Of a stretch of 64,000 nucleotides of DNA, positions 23,394-31,872 are shown piece after piece. The stretch's first letter is position 1. Every line of letters begins with the position of its first letter. A program made the translations under genes and the position numbers. Under the pieces are notes generated by a model, which did no database searches, was not told the origin of the DNA, and worked only from the letters and a program-made list of their open reading frames with translations. Source of the stretch: Nocardia kruczakiae NBRC 101016. GTDB lineage: Bacteria > Actinomycetota > Actinomycetes > Mycobacteriales > Mycobacteriaceae. The stretch covers positions 248,001 through 312,000 of the forward strand of contig NZ_BDBL01000001.1 of NCBI RefSeq assembly GCF_001612965.1, given 5' to 3'.

Positions 23394-24764
23394 ATGTCAC
23401 CTGTTATCACCTCGCTGAATCCCTCTTTCGGTCCTCCGGCGGGTCTCAACTCTGTCATCATCACCGGTTCCGGCTTCGCCAATGTCGGTCCGCTGACTGT
23501 TCGGTTCGGCACGACGGCAACAACATTCACCATCGACTCCGACACCCAGATCACGGCCATCGTCCCGCCGGGGACAGGCACGGTGAACGTCACCGTACAG
23601 GCGTTGCTGGACGGCACGAGCAACCCGCTGCCCTACACCTATGGCGGTGCGCTTCCTACGTTGACCAGCATCATCCCGGCGTCGGGGTCGGCGGCCGGTG
23701 GGACGACGGTCGTGCTCACCGGGACGCATCTGACCGGAGCCACCGCGGTGAGTTTCGGTGGTACACCGGCAACCTCGTTCACAGTCAACTCCTCGACCCA
23801 GATCACCGCGGTGGCCCCGGCCCATTCGGCGGGGACAGTGCAGGTCACTGTCACCACTCCCAGCGGTACCAGCAACGGGGTCGCGTTCACCTATATCGCG
23901 GTGCCGACGCTTACCAGCGTTACTCCGAGCTCGGGTCCGCCGAGTGGTGGGACGGTGGTCGTGCTCACCGGCACGGGCCTGACCGGAGCGACCGCGGTGA
24001 GTTTCGGTGGGACACCGGCGACTCTGTTCACTGTCAATTCCGACACTCAGATCACCGTTCTCACCCCGGCCCATTCGGCGGGGACAGTGCAGGTCACTGT
24101 CACCACCCCCGGCGGTACCAGCAACGGAGTCACCTACACCTACGTGTCGGGTCTGGCGCCGGTCAATCTGGGTACGGCGTCGACGTTCGCGGTGCTGGGT
24201 GCCTCGACAGTCACCAACGCCGGAGCCACGGCCATCACCGGGAACCTGGGCGTCAGTCCGGGCACCGCAGTGACCGGATTCCCGCCGGGCACGGTGACCG
24301 GTGGAGCGATCCATGCCGGGGACGCGGTCGCGGCGCAGGCGCACACCGATTTGCAGGCCGCCTACCTCGACGCGGCGGGCCGCACGCCCACCGCTTTCGT
24401 GACCGCTGATCTCGCGGGTCAAACCCTGACCTCCGGGGTGTACAAGGCAACCGGCGGGATCGGTCTCAACGGCACCGTCACCCTGGACGGGCAAGGCAAT
24501 CCGAATGCGGTGTTCATCTTCCAGGCCGGGTCGACGCTGATCACGGGCGCGAACAGTGTGGTCAACCTCATCAACGGAGCCACCGCGCACAATGTGTTCT
24601 GGCAAGTCGGTAGCTCGGCCACGCTGGGTGCCAACACCAACTTCGCCGGCAACATCTTGACCTTCACCTCGGACACGGTGACCACCGGCACCACCGTGAA
24701 CGGGAGCGTCCTGGCCCTCAACGGCGCGGTCACCCTCGACACCGACACCATCACGGCCGCCTGA
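23394..24764 (+). CDS. IPT/TIG-repeat protein with C-terminal ice-binding-like (DUF3494) domain
   Basis: The 456-residue product has three IPT/TIG immunoglobulin-like repeats (about 3-83, 86-166 and 168-250), each with a P.....G...GGT.V..TG pattern. An ice-binding-like DUF3494 domain follows (about 255-456: [26 protein letters not shown], given by position, and [15 protein letters not shown]). DUF3494 is a beta-solenoid found in ice-binding and adhesin-like proteins. Repeats 2 and 3 are nearly identical at DNA level with a 249-base period. There is no N-terminal signal peptide: the protein begins directly with the first TIG strand. AAGG lies upstream of ATG 23394. Probably surface or matrix associated, but the export route is not apparent. 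Confidence 0.8.
   Translation: MSPVITSLNPSFGPPAGLNSVIITGSGFANVGPLTVRFGTTATTFTIDSDTQITAIVPPGTGTVNVTVQALLDGTSNPLPYTYGGALPTLTSIIPASGSAAGGTTVVLTGTHLTGATAVSFGGTPATSFTVNSSTQITAVAPAHSAGTVQVTVTTPSGTSNGVAFTYIAVPTLTSVTPSSGPPSGGTVVVLTGTGLTGATAVSFGGTPATLFTVNSDTQITVLTPAHSAGTVQVTVTTPGGTSNGVTYTYVSGLAPVNLGTASTFAVLGASTVTNAGATAITGNLGVSPGTAVTGFPPGTVTGGAIHAGDAVAAQAHTDLQAAYLDAAGRTPTAFVTADLAGQTLTSGVYKATGGIGLNGTVTLDGQGNPNAVFIFQAGSTLITGANSVVNLINGATAHNVFWQVGSSATLGANTNFAGNILTFTSDTVTTGTTVNGSVLALNGAVTLDTDTITAA
23695..24144 (+). repeat. Tandem 249-bp intragenic repeat (two IPT units)
   Basis: The segment beginning near 23695 recurs 249 bases later. The stretch from GTGAGTTTCGGTGG through GCGGGGACAGTGCAGGTCACTG is almost unchanged in both units (starts 23748 and 23997). 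The period equals 83 codons, one TIG repeat. Confidence 0.75.
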
Positions 24765-24789
24765 GCCGACTCACCGAAAGGATCTCAAC

Positions 24790-24824
24790 CCCCTGTCCGC
24801 GCGCCTCCGGCGCGCGGACAGGGG
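24790..24824 (+). terminator. Strong intrinsic terminator after the IPT/DUF3494 gene
   Basis: A perfect 16-bp inverted repeat (CCCCTGTCCGCGCGCC with its complement) closes a 3-base TCC loop. It begins 25 bases after the stop at 24764. Confidence 0.85.
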
Positions 24825-25062
24825 CGTTCAAGGGCGTCGCGCGCCTCGGGCACGGTGGGCCAGTCCGCCTCGCCCGCGGTGACTGCGATATCTCTGCTCC
24901 CGTACCCATCGAGGGTCAGCATCGGTGTCGCGTCCTTCATCGGGCGCGGGGGTGTTTGTGCGCCTACGTTGTCCGTCAACGCTGTAGACATACGTTGTAG
25001 GAGCGGCCTACGCTGGAGTTATCCGGCCACCCTCGGCCGGATGAGAACCGAGGTTGTGAACG

Positions 25063-25182
25063 ATGGCACCTACCGACTCCGCGCCCCCTGTTCATCCGAT
25101 TGCGGTCGACATCGCGGCGCGCGGACATGAACTCGACGAGATTCGCCGCGACGTCCGAAACCAGCGCGGCATACGCGGATGA
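25063..25182 (+). CDS. Small hypothetical protein, 39 residues (first of coupled trio)
   Basis: A short frame from ATG 25063 encodes a hydrophilic peptide ending GHELDEIRRDVRNQRGIRG. Its stop overlaps the start of the next gene as ATGA, indicating translational coupling. The charged amphipathic helix pattern and the overlap support it as real. Function unknown. Confidence 0.5.
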   Translation: MAPTDSAPPVHPIAVDIAARGHELDEIRRDVRNQRGIRG

Positions 25183-25439
25183 TCATCGTTACCTTGTTCG
25201 CCGGCATGGCGATCGGAGCGGTCGCGATGGCCCTGATCGATCGCCGCCGATCCGGTGTCTACCCCTCTGCCCGGCGAGCCCGTCCCGGCCGTCGTCACCA
25301 CGATTCGGCGGCCGACCGCGACCTGCACGAAAACGCCGGTGGCTCGCGGCATATCCGCACTCATCCCAGCTGGCGAGACCGGCTCGAGCAACCGCGCCCG
25401 ACCGGCGGGGAAATAAACCGAACCGAGGAATTGCCGTGA
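25179..25439 (+). CDS. Small membrane protein, 86 residues (second of coupled trio)
   Basis: The N-terminus is a single membrane segment (MIIVTLFAGMAIGAVAMALI), followed by a positively charged, hydrophilic cytoplasmic tail rich in Arg, His and Pro. The ATG overlaps the preceding stop and its own stop overlaps the next start, so the three genes form one tightly coupled operon. No family recognised. Confidence 0.6.
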   Translation: MIIVTLFAGMAIGAVAMALIDRRRSGVYPSARRARPGRRHHDSAADRDLHENAGGSRHIRTHPSWRDRLEQPRPTGGEINRTEELP

Positions 25440-25852
25440 TCGTCATCATCGGACTCGTCATCCTGGTCGCCGCCGTAATCATCGGCGTCATAGGAGTATT
25501 CGCCAACAGCGGCAACAGTCACCTCCTGACCGACAACTTCGCGGTGTTCGGCTATCACGTCACCGGATCGACCGGCGTGCTGTTCCTATACGGCATGGTG
25601 CTCGGCGCCATCGCGGTCGCCGGATTGGCCCTGCTACTCGCCGGCACCCGCCGCACTGCCCGCCGTGGACGCGCCGCCCGCCACGAACTCGAGTCGACCC
25701 GGCGGGAGACCCCGGTCTACTACAGTCACACCGGCACCACCAGCGTCACATCCGCACCTCCCGAGGTCGCCGAACACGACACCGGAAGCCCGACCGCGCC
25801 CCACCGGCACGGTAGGGGAAGACTGTTCGGGCGCAGGTCGACAGTGCACTGA
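25436..25852 (+). CDS. LapA-like small membrane protein (third of coupled trio)
   Basis: The 138-residue product begins at GTG 25436, overlapping the previous stop as GTGA. It has two membrane helices (about 1-23 and 45-68) separated by NSHLLTDNFAVFGYHVTGSTG. The second helix is followed by an Arg-rich stretch (TRRTARRGRAARHELE). The layout of helix, short extracytoplasmic loop, helix with glycine and charged coil resembles the LapA/DUF1049 group, which is the best but uncertain assignment. The tail is hydrophilic and His/Arg-rich. Confidence 0.6.
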   Translation: MIVIIGLVILVAAVIIGVIGVFANSGNSHLLTDNFAVFGYHVTGSTGVLFLYGMVLGAIAVAGLALLLAGTRRTARRGRAARHELESTRRETPVYYSHTGTTSVTSAPPEVAEHDTGSPTAPHRHGRGRLFGRRSTVH

Positions 25853-25884
25853 TCGCCGGTGTGTCCGAGTTCGCAGGTTTCAAA

Positions 25885-25960
25885 ACCCCTGTCTACCTGC
25901 ATTTTCACGGTCCAGGTAGACCGGACTCGAACCGGCACGGCGCGGACCGCGGAACCCTAC
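25885..25960 (-). other. tRNA-like T-arm fragment with adjoining inverted repeat
   Basis: On the minus strand GCCGGTTCGAGTCCGGT has the form of a T-stem and 7-base T-loop, followed by CTACCTGG as an acceptor-like strand. No matching 5' half lies upstream, so it is not a complete tRNA. Next to it GTCTACCTG and CAGGTAGAC form a 9-bp inverted repeat with a 13-base spacer. It may be a tRNA 3'-end remnant or attachment-site scar. Confidence 0.3.
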
Positions 25961-26101
25961 GGTCGGGATCCTGGAGCACGAGGTCGGTTTCGAGCCTTCG
26001 AAGATGAGGTGGCAGTCGTGGACTCGATGGGGTCGCTGGTCGAACAGTCGGATGACGGCAACGCGGTATGAGTTGCCATCAGAACTGTCATCGGAATAGA
26101 C

Positions 26102-26129
26102 AAAAGGCTCAGCAAATGCTGAGCCTTTT
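26102..26129 (-). terminator. Intrinsic terminator of tRNA-Ala
   Basis: AAAAGGCTCAGCA and TGCTGAGCCTTTT form a perfect 13-bp stem with a 2-base loop, starting 2 bases beyond the encoded CCA of the minus-strand tRNA. The stem ends in a T-run in the direction of transcription. Confidence 0.85.
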
Positions 26130-26131
26130 CC

Positions 26132-26207
26132 TGGTGGAGCTAAGGGGAATCGAACCCCTGACCTTCTCGATGCGAACGAGACGCGCTACCAACTGCGCTA
26201 TAGCCCC
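26132..26207 (-). tRNA. tRNA-Ala(CGC)
   Basis: A full cloverleaf on the minus strand: acceptor GGGGCTA/TAGCTCC with the alanine identity pair G3-U70, D-stem GCGC, anticodon stem TCTCG/CGAGA with loop TTCGCAT giving anticodon CGC (reads GCG), variable AGGTC, and T-arm AGGGG-TTCGATT-CCCCT. Discriminator A73 and an encoded CCA end follow. Confidence 0.95.
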
Positions 26208-26296
26208 GTGGCTCGTTTCCGGGCCAACGGAGGAGAACTTTAGCAGGTGGGGGCGGGAGAATCCGAATCGGCTGGTCGAGATGGGGAAATGCGGGG

Positions 26297-27091
26297 TCAG
26301 GTGGGTTCGGGGGTGGGTGGGGTGAGGTGGAGGCCGGCGGCGGTGGCGGCTTCGGCGAGGACGGTGTCGAGCATGGCGGGGGTGAGGCGGCCGGTGAAGG
26401 TGTTCTGCTGGCTGACGTGGTAGCTGCCGAACAGTTCGAGGCGGTGGCGGCCGGGGCGGGCGGGTTCGATCGAGTAGTGGACGCCGTGGCCGAATTTGGG
26501 GCGGGGGCGGGGGACCTGCCAGCCGGCCGCGGTGAGGGCGGGCATCAGTGCCTGCCAGCCCCAGGCGCCGAGGACGACGACGGAACGGACTGTGGGGGAG
26601 AGCAATTCGAGTTCGTTGATCAGCCAGTGCCGGCAGCGGTCGCGTTCGTCGATGGTGGGTTTGTTGTCCGGGGGCGCGCAGTGCACGGGGGAGGTGACGC
26701 GGGTGCCGATCAGCCGGAGGCCGTCGTCGCGGCGGGTGGCGGTGGGCTGGGTGGCGGCGCCGATCGTGTAGAGGGAGGCGAAGAGTACGTCGCCGCTGCG
26801 GTCGCCGGTGAACATCCGGCCGGTGCGGTTTCCGCCGTGGGCGGCGGGGGCGAGGCCGACCAGCAGCATGGCGGCATCCGTGGGGCCGAAACCGGTCACC
26901 GGGCGGCCCCAGTAGGTCTCGTCGCGGAAGGCGGCGCGCTTCTCGCGGGCGACCTGTTCGCGCCAGGCGACCAGTCGCGGACAGGCGCGGCAGTCGGTGA
27001 GCGCGGTGTCCATGGCGTCGAGGTCGGGATAGTCGGCCGACGCGGTCGCGGCGGTGTTCGGTGTTTCGCTGTGGGCGGTGCGACGCGCCAT
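26297..27091 (-). CDS. udgB: Family 5 uracil-DNA glycosylase (UdgB-like)
   Basis: Excises uracil and related lesions from DNA to start base-excision repair in the cytoplasm. The 264-residue product contains motif A, GLAPAAHGGNRTGRMFTGD, where the missing Asp/Asn of other families is typical of family 5, and motif B HVSQQNTFTGRLT. Four cysteines placed like the 4Fe-4S ligands of this superfamily are present (DCRACPR, SPVHCAPP, RDRCRHW). The ATG at 27091 is preceded by GGAGGG. M. tuberculosis Rv1259 is the reference relative. It is transcribed divergently from the GyrI-like pair. Confidence 0.9.
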   Translation of the reverse strand: MARRTAHSETPNTAATASADYPDLDAMDTALTDCRACPRLVAWREQVAREKRAAFRDETYWGRPVTGFGPTDAAMLLVGLAPAAHGGNRTGRMFTGDRSGDVLFASLYTIGAATQPTATRRDDGLRLIGTRVTSPVHCAPPDNKPTIDERDRCRHWLINELELLSPTVRSVVVLGAWGWQALMPALTAAGWQVPRPRPKFGHGVHYSIEPARPGRHRLELFGSYHVSQQNTFTGRLTPAMLDTVLAEAATAAGLHLTPPTPEPT

Positions 27092-27471
27092 CGGTCCCTC
27101 CGTTCGGTCGGTGCACCTGCGAGTCTGCCCGTTCTCCGGTCGTGTCACACCTACCGCTGTCGATAGCTGGCAGGTAGCGAGGCTCGGCGCACCGTCTGGT
27201 ACATGCCGATTCGTGCCTTGTGGGCGATTCGTTCGATCCGGCGCGAGGTGTTCGCGGCGGCGAGCAGAGTCGCCGATTTTCGGGATGGGGGCGGCTGTCG
27301 GTCGAAAAGCCGACAGGTCGCTGGAACCGGACCGGTCGGATGATCAGCTGTCCCGGCAGCAGACGTGCAGGTCCGTAGCTTTCGATGTTGATAGCATGGC
27401 GTTTCCAGCCGGACGGTCCGCCGCAGCACCGGTTGCGCGGCCCAACGCGATCACATCGAGAGAGTTCTTGC
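27092..27471. other. Divergent intergenic region (udgB / GyrI-like pair)
   Basis: About 380 bases with no supported gene. It should contain promoters for both flanking units. No palindromic operator or SOS-type box was noticed. Confidence 0.4.
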
Positions 27472-27915
27472 ATGCAGTTCGAAATCGTCGAGCGGGACGA
27501 GACGTGGGTCGCCGGGCTACCGGTGCGCAGTCCGAAACGTGCGCTCGGAGAACTGCGCGACCGTGATCTCGAGGCGGCCTGGGCCGCGGTGCTGCATCAG
27601 GAATTGGGCGGTCCGCTGGCCTCCTCGTACACCGATTACGCACCGGATCTGGGCACGTTCAATACGCAGATCGTCGGCTACGAATGCACCTCGTTCGACC
27701 GGGTGACCCGCGGGCATATCGTGTCCCGTCTGCCGGCCGGCGCCTATGCGCGTTTCTCCGCGGTCGGCAATTTTCCGCAGATCATGACCGACCTGTGGAC
27801 CCAGATCGCTTACGCCGAGGAACACAATCAGATCAAACGCACCTTCACCGGGGATTTCGAATGCTATCCGCACGCGTACAAGATCGATCTGTACCTGGCG
27901 GTAGACCCCCGATGA
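27472..27915 (+). CDS. GyrI-like effector-binding domain protein 1
   Basis: A stand-alone AraC-effector-binding/GyrI-like domain of 147 residues. Such domains bind small amphipathic molecules and occur alone or fused to regulators. It starts MQFEIVERDETWVAGLPVRSP, the usual first strand, and includes SYTDYAPDLGTFNTQIVGYE and the LPAGAYARFSAVGNFPQIM segment with the GxY pattern. No DNA-binding domain. Gene 2 of the pair begins inside its stop codon (ATGA overlap). Confidence 0.8.
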   Translation: MQFEIVERDETWVAGLPVRSPKRALGELRDRDLEAAWAAVLHQELGGPLASSYTDYAPDLGTFNTQIVGYECTSFDRVTRGHIVSRLPAGAYARFSAVGNFPQIMTDLWTQIAYAEEHNQIKRTFTGDFECYPHAYKIDLYLAVDPR

Positions 27916-28343
27916 CATATTCGATCGTGGTCCGCGACGCGGCCATCTACGGCGGCTTGGTGGTGCCGCGGGTCCGGCCGAGTTTCAAGGTCAGCAACAG
28001 TGAGCTGATCGAATTTCTGCGTGACCGGCTGCGTGATCGCGAGATCGGCGGCCCGCTCTACACCGTGTACGTTCCCGATCCGGCCGGAAATTACAACGTG
28101 CTGGTCAGCTACGAATATCACGCACCCAAAGAGGTGCCGGTCGGCGATGTGATGATTCGCGTCCCGAAGGGCGTATATGCCCGATTCGAACCCAACGGTG
28201 ATTATCACGATCCGGTGGAGGACGTCTGGGCCCAGGTCGACGACGCCACCGCGTCGGCCGAGATCACCCGCGCGTATCGCGAGGAGATCGAGGTGTGGCG
28301 TGGTCCCGACCGGTTGGAGTTGTTCATCTCGATTCTGGTGTGA
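27912..28343 (+). CDS. GyrI-like effector-binding domain protein 2
   Basis: A 143-residue paralogue of the preceding gene: TYSIVVRDAAIYGGLVVPRV aligns with its first strand, VYVPDPAGNYNVLVSYEYH with the middle and VPKGVYARFEPNGDY with the GxY segment. The pair is translationally coupled, which suggests a heterodimer, since GyrI-like folds contain two pseudo-repeats. Ligand unknown. Confidence 0.8.
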   Translation: MTYSIVVRDAAIYGGLVVPRVRPSFKVSNSELIEFLRDRLRDREIGGPLYTVYVPDPAGNYNVLVSYEYHAPKEVPVGDVMIRVPKGVYARFEPNGDYHDPVEDVWAQVDDATASAEITRAYREEIEVWRGPDRLELFISILV

Positions 28344-28601
28344 TATTTGGTTGCCAACGGGTAACCAACTGTGAACCGGGCGGTCTTTTTGTTCTGTGTG
28401 GTGTACGACACCGACTGGATGACCTCGATCGATACCGCGCGCCACGCTCGGGTTTCGGAAGATTTGCCGGACGTCTGGTCAATTTCGGAGGGATGACGGA
28501 TACTTCCCTAGGTGGCCATATCCGACACCGGCGGTACCGCGTGCCGAGCGGAGGTGGCCGAACGATCGCGCCGCGCCGCGCAGCAACAGAGTAGGAACCG
28601 T

Positions 28602-28830
28602 ATGACTGGGCTGGAAGTCGCACCGGAGGCGCTGCGACGATATGGCTGCTGACCACCCTGTGCGACCCCGCCGTACGGCCCCCGTGCCGGCCCTCGGCGA
28701 ATTCTCTGCCGCATCTCTCCGCGAACTCGCCGCGATTTCATCGCAATACGTCGATACACTAGCGTCGGTTCAGGGCGGATTCATCGGCGCTCGGGGCGTG
28801 GACGTCCTTCCCTTGACATGCCGTGGATAG
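28602..28830 (+). pseudogene. Possible frameshifted WXG100/EspC-like gene fragment
   Basis: ATG 28602 encodes MTGLEVAPEALRRYGC and stops at 28650-28652. The start resembles actinobacterial type VII secretion substrates of the EspC/WXG100 kind (M.GL.V.PEALR). In a second frame from 28642 the text continues ALGEFSAASLRELAAISSQY then VDTLASVQGGFIGARGVD, which could be a damaged C-terminal half. A single frame change would join them. It overlaps the start of the GGDEF-EAL gene by 8 bases. The family call is tentative. Confidence 0.3.
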
Positions 28831-30712
28831 CGCGATCGGAGACAAGGTGCCTCGGCGAACGCTCGACTCGTTGGTGACCCAGGTCGCCGCGGAGTTGATG
28901 GGTGTCGACGCCACGACGATGGTGGCGGCGACCGAACGAGTGCTGGCCAAGCTGGTCGACTACTTCGACGTCGATTTCAGTTTCGTCCGCCATACCGACC
29001 GGGAGCGGCGGGCGACGGTGCTGGTCGCCGAATGGCCGCCGCGTCAGGACGTGCCCGACCCCGACCCGCTGCGTGTGGTGTATTTCGAACAGGCCGATTC
29101 GGTGTTCCGCGCCGTCGAGCACGCCACCGAACCGATGATCGCCCGCCCCACCCCGGAATTCTCCGACTATCAGGAGACGATTCGCCGTTCCGGATTGAGC
29201 GATGTGACGACCGCGACCGTTCCGCTGATGTCGCGCGGTGAGCCGACCGGATTACTCGGATTCATGAAACAGGGCGACCGGCAGTGGAGCACCCGGGAGA
29301 TCAACGTCCTGAAGGCGATCGCGGCGCTGCTGGCGCAATTGCAGGCCCGGGTGGTGGCCGAGGAACGGCTGCGCTACATCGCCCTGCACGACGACCTCAC
29401 CGGATTGGCCAACCGTCGCGCCCTGCTCGAACATATGGAGGAGCGATTGCGTCCGGGCAGTTCGGGGCCGGTCGCCGCCTTCTTCCTCGATCTCGACCGG
29501 CTCAAGGCGCTCAACGATTTCCTGGGGCATACCGCCGGTGACAATTTCATCCGCACCCTGTCGTCGCGGCTGAAGGAACATCTCGATCCGAACGACATGA
29601 TCGCGCGGCTGGGCGGCGACGAATTCGTGATCGTTCCGGCCAAACCGGTGGATCCGGTCGCGGCCGAACTAGAGGCCACCCGGATTCAGCAGTTGATCAC
29701 CCGCCGGGTGTCGGTCGGCGGGGAAACGGTGAGCCGCGGCGCGAGTGTCGGTGTCGCGCTGGGTATGCCGGGAGAGACCACTGTCGCCGATCTGTTGCGC
29801 CGGGCCGACCACGCGCTGTTGTCGGCGAAATCCGGTGGCGGCAACGGCGTCGCGGTGTTCACCGATGCCATGCGCGCGCAGTTCGAACTGCAGGACGACG
29901 TCGAATTGAATCTGCGCGGCGCGGTCTCCGACGGTTCGCTGCTGCTGCACTATCAGCCCGAGGTGGATCTGCGGACCGGGCGCATCGTGGCGCTGGAGGC
30001 GTTGGTGCGCTGGCAGCATCCCACCCGCGGACTGCTGCCGCCCGGTGCGTTCGTCGGGGTGGCCGAGGCCACGAATCTGGCCGGCGAACTCGGTCGCTGG
30101 GTATTGCGCACGGCCCTGGCGCAATTCGCGAAATGGCGGCGCGCCGGGCTCGCCTCGAACGTGGTGATCCGGATCAACGTCTCGCCGGTGCAGCTGGTGA
30201 GCCTGGACTTCGTGGAATGTGTCGAGGATGTGCTGCGCCGGCACGGAATCGACGGCAGTTCGGTGTGTCTGGAGATCACCGAACACGTCGTGGTCTCGGA
30301 TCTGACCCGCACGCAGGTGACCTTGCGCGGACTCAAGCGCATGGGCGTGCAGATCGCGATCGACGATTTCGGCACCGGCTACAGTTCGCTGTCGCATCTC
30401 AAGGCCCTGCCGGTGGACGCGGTGAAGATCGACCGCGGTTTCGTGCAGCGGCTCGGCGCCAGTACCGACGATCTGGCGATCGTGAAATCCATTGTGGGAC
30501 TTGCCGGTTCGTTCGGCCTCGGGGTGGTCGGCGAAGGGGTGGAGACGGCGGTGGCCGCGCGCACCCTGGTCGGGCTGGGCTGCTATCGGGCGCAGGGCTT
30601 CCTCATCGCGCGGCCGATGCCCGCCGACGAGGCCGAACCGCATCTGGCGGAGGGGCGGATCCCGCTCGACCTGGAACTCCCGCGGGTTTCCCGTGGGGCG
30701 CATCGGATCTGA
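28823..30712 (+). CDS. GAF-GGDEF-EAL cyclic-di-GMP enzyme
   Basis: A 629-residue bifunctional c-di-GMP protein. A GAF-like sensor occupies about 15-180. The diguanylate cyclase domain has an intact GGDEF at 264-268 (ARLGGDEFVIV). The inhibitory I-site that normally reads RxxD just upstream is DPND here and so probably lost. The EAL phosphodiesterase domain has EALVRW, RINVSP, LEITEH, DDFGTGYSSL and VKIDRGF, so its metal and catalytic residues look complete. No membrane segment. The layout resembles the mycobacterial bifunctional DcpA. GTG at 28823 is the best start in frame. It is followed 10 bases later by the uncharacterised sensor-like gene. Confidence 0.88.
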   Translation: MDSAIGDKVPRRTLDSLVTQVAAELMGVDATTMVAATERVLAKLVDYFDVDFSFVRHTDRERRATVLVAEWPPRQDVPDPDPLRVVYFEQADSVFRAVEHATEPMIARPTPEFSDYQETIRRSGLSDVTTATVPLMSRGEPTGLLGFMKQGDRQWSTREINVLKAIAALLAQLQARVVAEERLRYIALHDDLTGLANRRALLEHMEERLRPGSSGPVAAFFLDLDRLKALNDFLGHTAGDNFIRTLSSRLKEHLDPNDMIARLGGDEFVIVPAKPVDPVAAELEATRIQQLITRRVSVGGETVSRGASVGVALGMPGETTVADLLRRADHALLSAKSGGGNGVAVFTDAMRAQFELQDDVELNLRGAVSDGSLLLHYQPEVDLRTGRIVALEALVRWQHPTRGLLPPGAFVGVAEATNLAGELGRWVLRTALAQFAKWRRAGLASNVVIRINVSPVQLVSLDFVECVEDVLRRHGIDGSSVCLEITEHVVVSDLTRTQVTLRGLKRMGVQIAIDDFGTGYSSLSHLKALPVDAVKIDRGFVQRLGASTDDLAIVKSIVGLAGSFGLGVVGEGVETAVAARTLVGLGCYRAQGFLIARPMPADEAEPHLAEGRIPLDLELPRVSRGAHRI

Positions 30713-30722
30713 TTTCCCGCGG

Positions 30723-31769
30723 ATGGCCGTCGCCGAATCCGTGGGTTCGCCATGGCTCCTGGTGGAAACGCTCGCGCCCGCGAATGCGCCGACGATCGTC
30801 GCCGACGGGCCTCGCGTCCGGGAATGGACGAGTCTTTCGCGCGCCGGACGCTCCCTCGGGGCAGGTGCCTCCGCGCTGGCCGTCGCCGCCGTCGAGATAG
30901 CAGCAGCGACCGTTCCGTCCGGCTCGGTGGAGTCGGCGGACGGCCGGATCGTCGTCTCCGAGGGCGGCTGGACCGCGATCGCGGTGCCGGTCTTCTGCGC
31001 GTTCGGGGCAGTGCACGGGGTGCAGGTATGGGTGGGTGGCGCGGGACAGCAGCCGCCGCCCCGGCGCGCGGTCGCGGCATGGGACTGGGATTCCGATACC
31101 GAACTCGCCCATCACGGCCCCGGCCTGGAGGAACTCGCCTTCGCCCGCGCCCGCGAACACGTGCGGGTGGTGCGCACGCCGCCGGAGGTGTTCGGGCGGA
31201 TGGTGCGCTTCGACGAGCGGATGGGCTACACCGCGGTGGTGGCGGGGACCGACCCGGCCGGTCGCTGGCAGGGGGAACTGGCGATTCGCGGTGACGACGA
31301 GATCGTGCGCAACTTCCAGCTGGTCGTCCGGGTGCATCGCGAGGATCCGCATCTGGCCGTCTCGCCCCGGACCGCGCATGTCACCCGCGCGCTGGTGCAC
31401 GAGATCACCGACGTCAGCCCGCCGCGCCCGGATACCGATCTGGCGATCACCCGGGCGGTATCGCGGTCGACCGATGCCGGTGTGGGGTTCGTCGAATTGG
31501 CGATGGGGCTGGTGTACGAGTGGGCCAGTCCGCCGCCACCGCCGCTGGAACGCTGGAGCACCGAACGGCCGCTCGTGCATCCCGATGATCAGCGGGATTA
31601 CCGGGCCGCGTTCGCGGCCGTCCTCGCCGATGAGATCGACTCGTCGGCAAGGGAATTCGAATTTCGCATCCGATTCGAACGTTCGGACTGGATCGTGGTG
31701 CGGGCGGAATTGTCGAGGCTCGGTTCGGAGCGCGCGCACGGCATGATCAGGGTCGTAGCCGCCGGCTGA
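30723..31769 (+). CDS. Conserved actinobacterial protein with GAF/PAS-like sensory layout
   Basis: The 348-residue cytoplasmic protein starts 10 bases after the GGDEF-EAL stop, suggesting one transcript. Residues about 60-110 form a GAF-like fold (WTAIAVPVFCAFGAVHGVQVWVGG, by position). The C-terminal half from ~250 (VHPDDQRDYRAAFAAVLADE, then FEFRIRFERSDWIVVRAEL) reads like a PAS domain, whose DDR...AF pattern is common. I tentatively relate it to the DUF5593 group known from mycobacteria. No output domain is visible. A role in sensing for the adjacent c-di-GMP enzyme is inferred from position only. Confidence 0.6.
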   Translation: MAVAESVGSPWLLVETLAPANAPTIVADGPRVREWTSLSRAGRSLGAGASALAVAAVEIAAATVPSGSVESADGRIVVSEGGWTAIAVPVFCAFGAVHGVQVWVGGAGQQPPPRRAVAAWDWDSDTELAHHGPGLEELAFARAREHVRVVRTPPEVFGRMVRFDERMGYTAVVAGTDPAGRWQGELAIRGDDEIVRNFQLVVRVHREDPHLAVSPRTAHVTRALVHEITDVSPPRPDTDLAITRAVSRSTDAGVGFVELAMGLVYEWASPPPPPLERWSTERPLVHPDDQRDYRAAFAAVLADEIDSSAREFEFRIRFERSDWIVVRAELSRLGSERAHGMIRVVAAG

Positions 31770-31872
31770 GCCGCGCGCGCCCGCAGACCGAGGACGCGGC
31801 ATTGGCTCAGGCTTTCGCGAGCATTCATCCCGTGTTCGTCCCGCCGGTTCGCGGGACGGGGACGATCGGCGC

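Noticed and set aside
24785..24991. 68-codon minus-strand frame ending inside the terminator at 24790-24824
   Set aside because: Its C-terminus is encoded by the hairpin itself, no ribosome binding site was evident and no family resemblance was seen.
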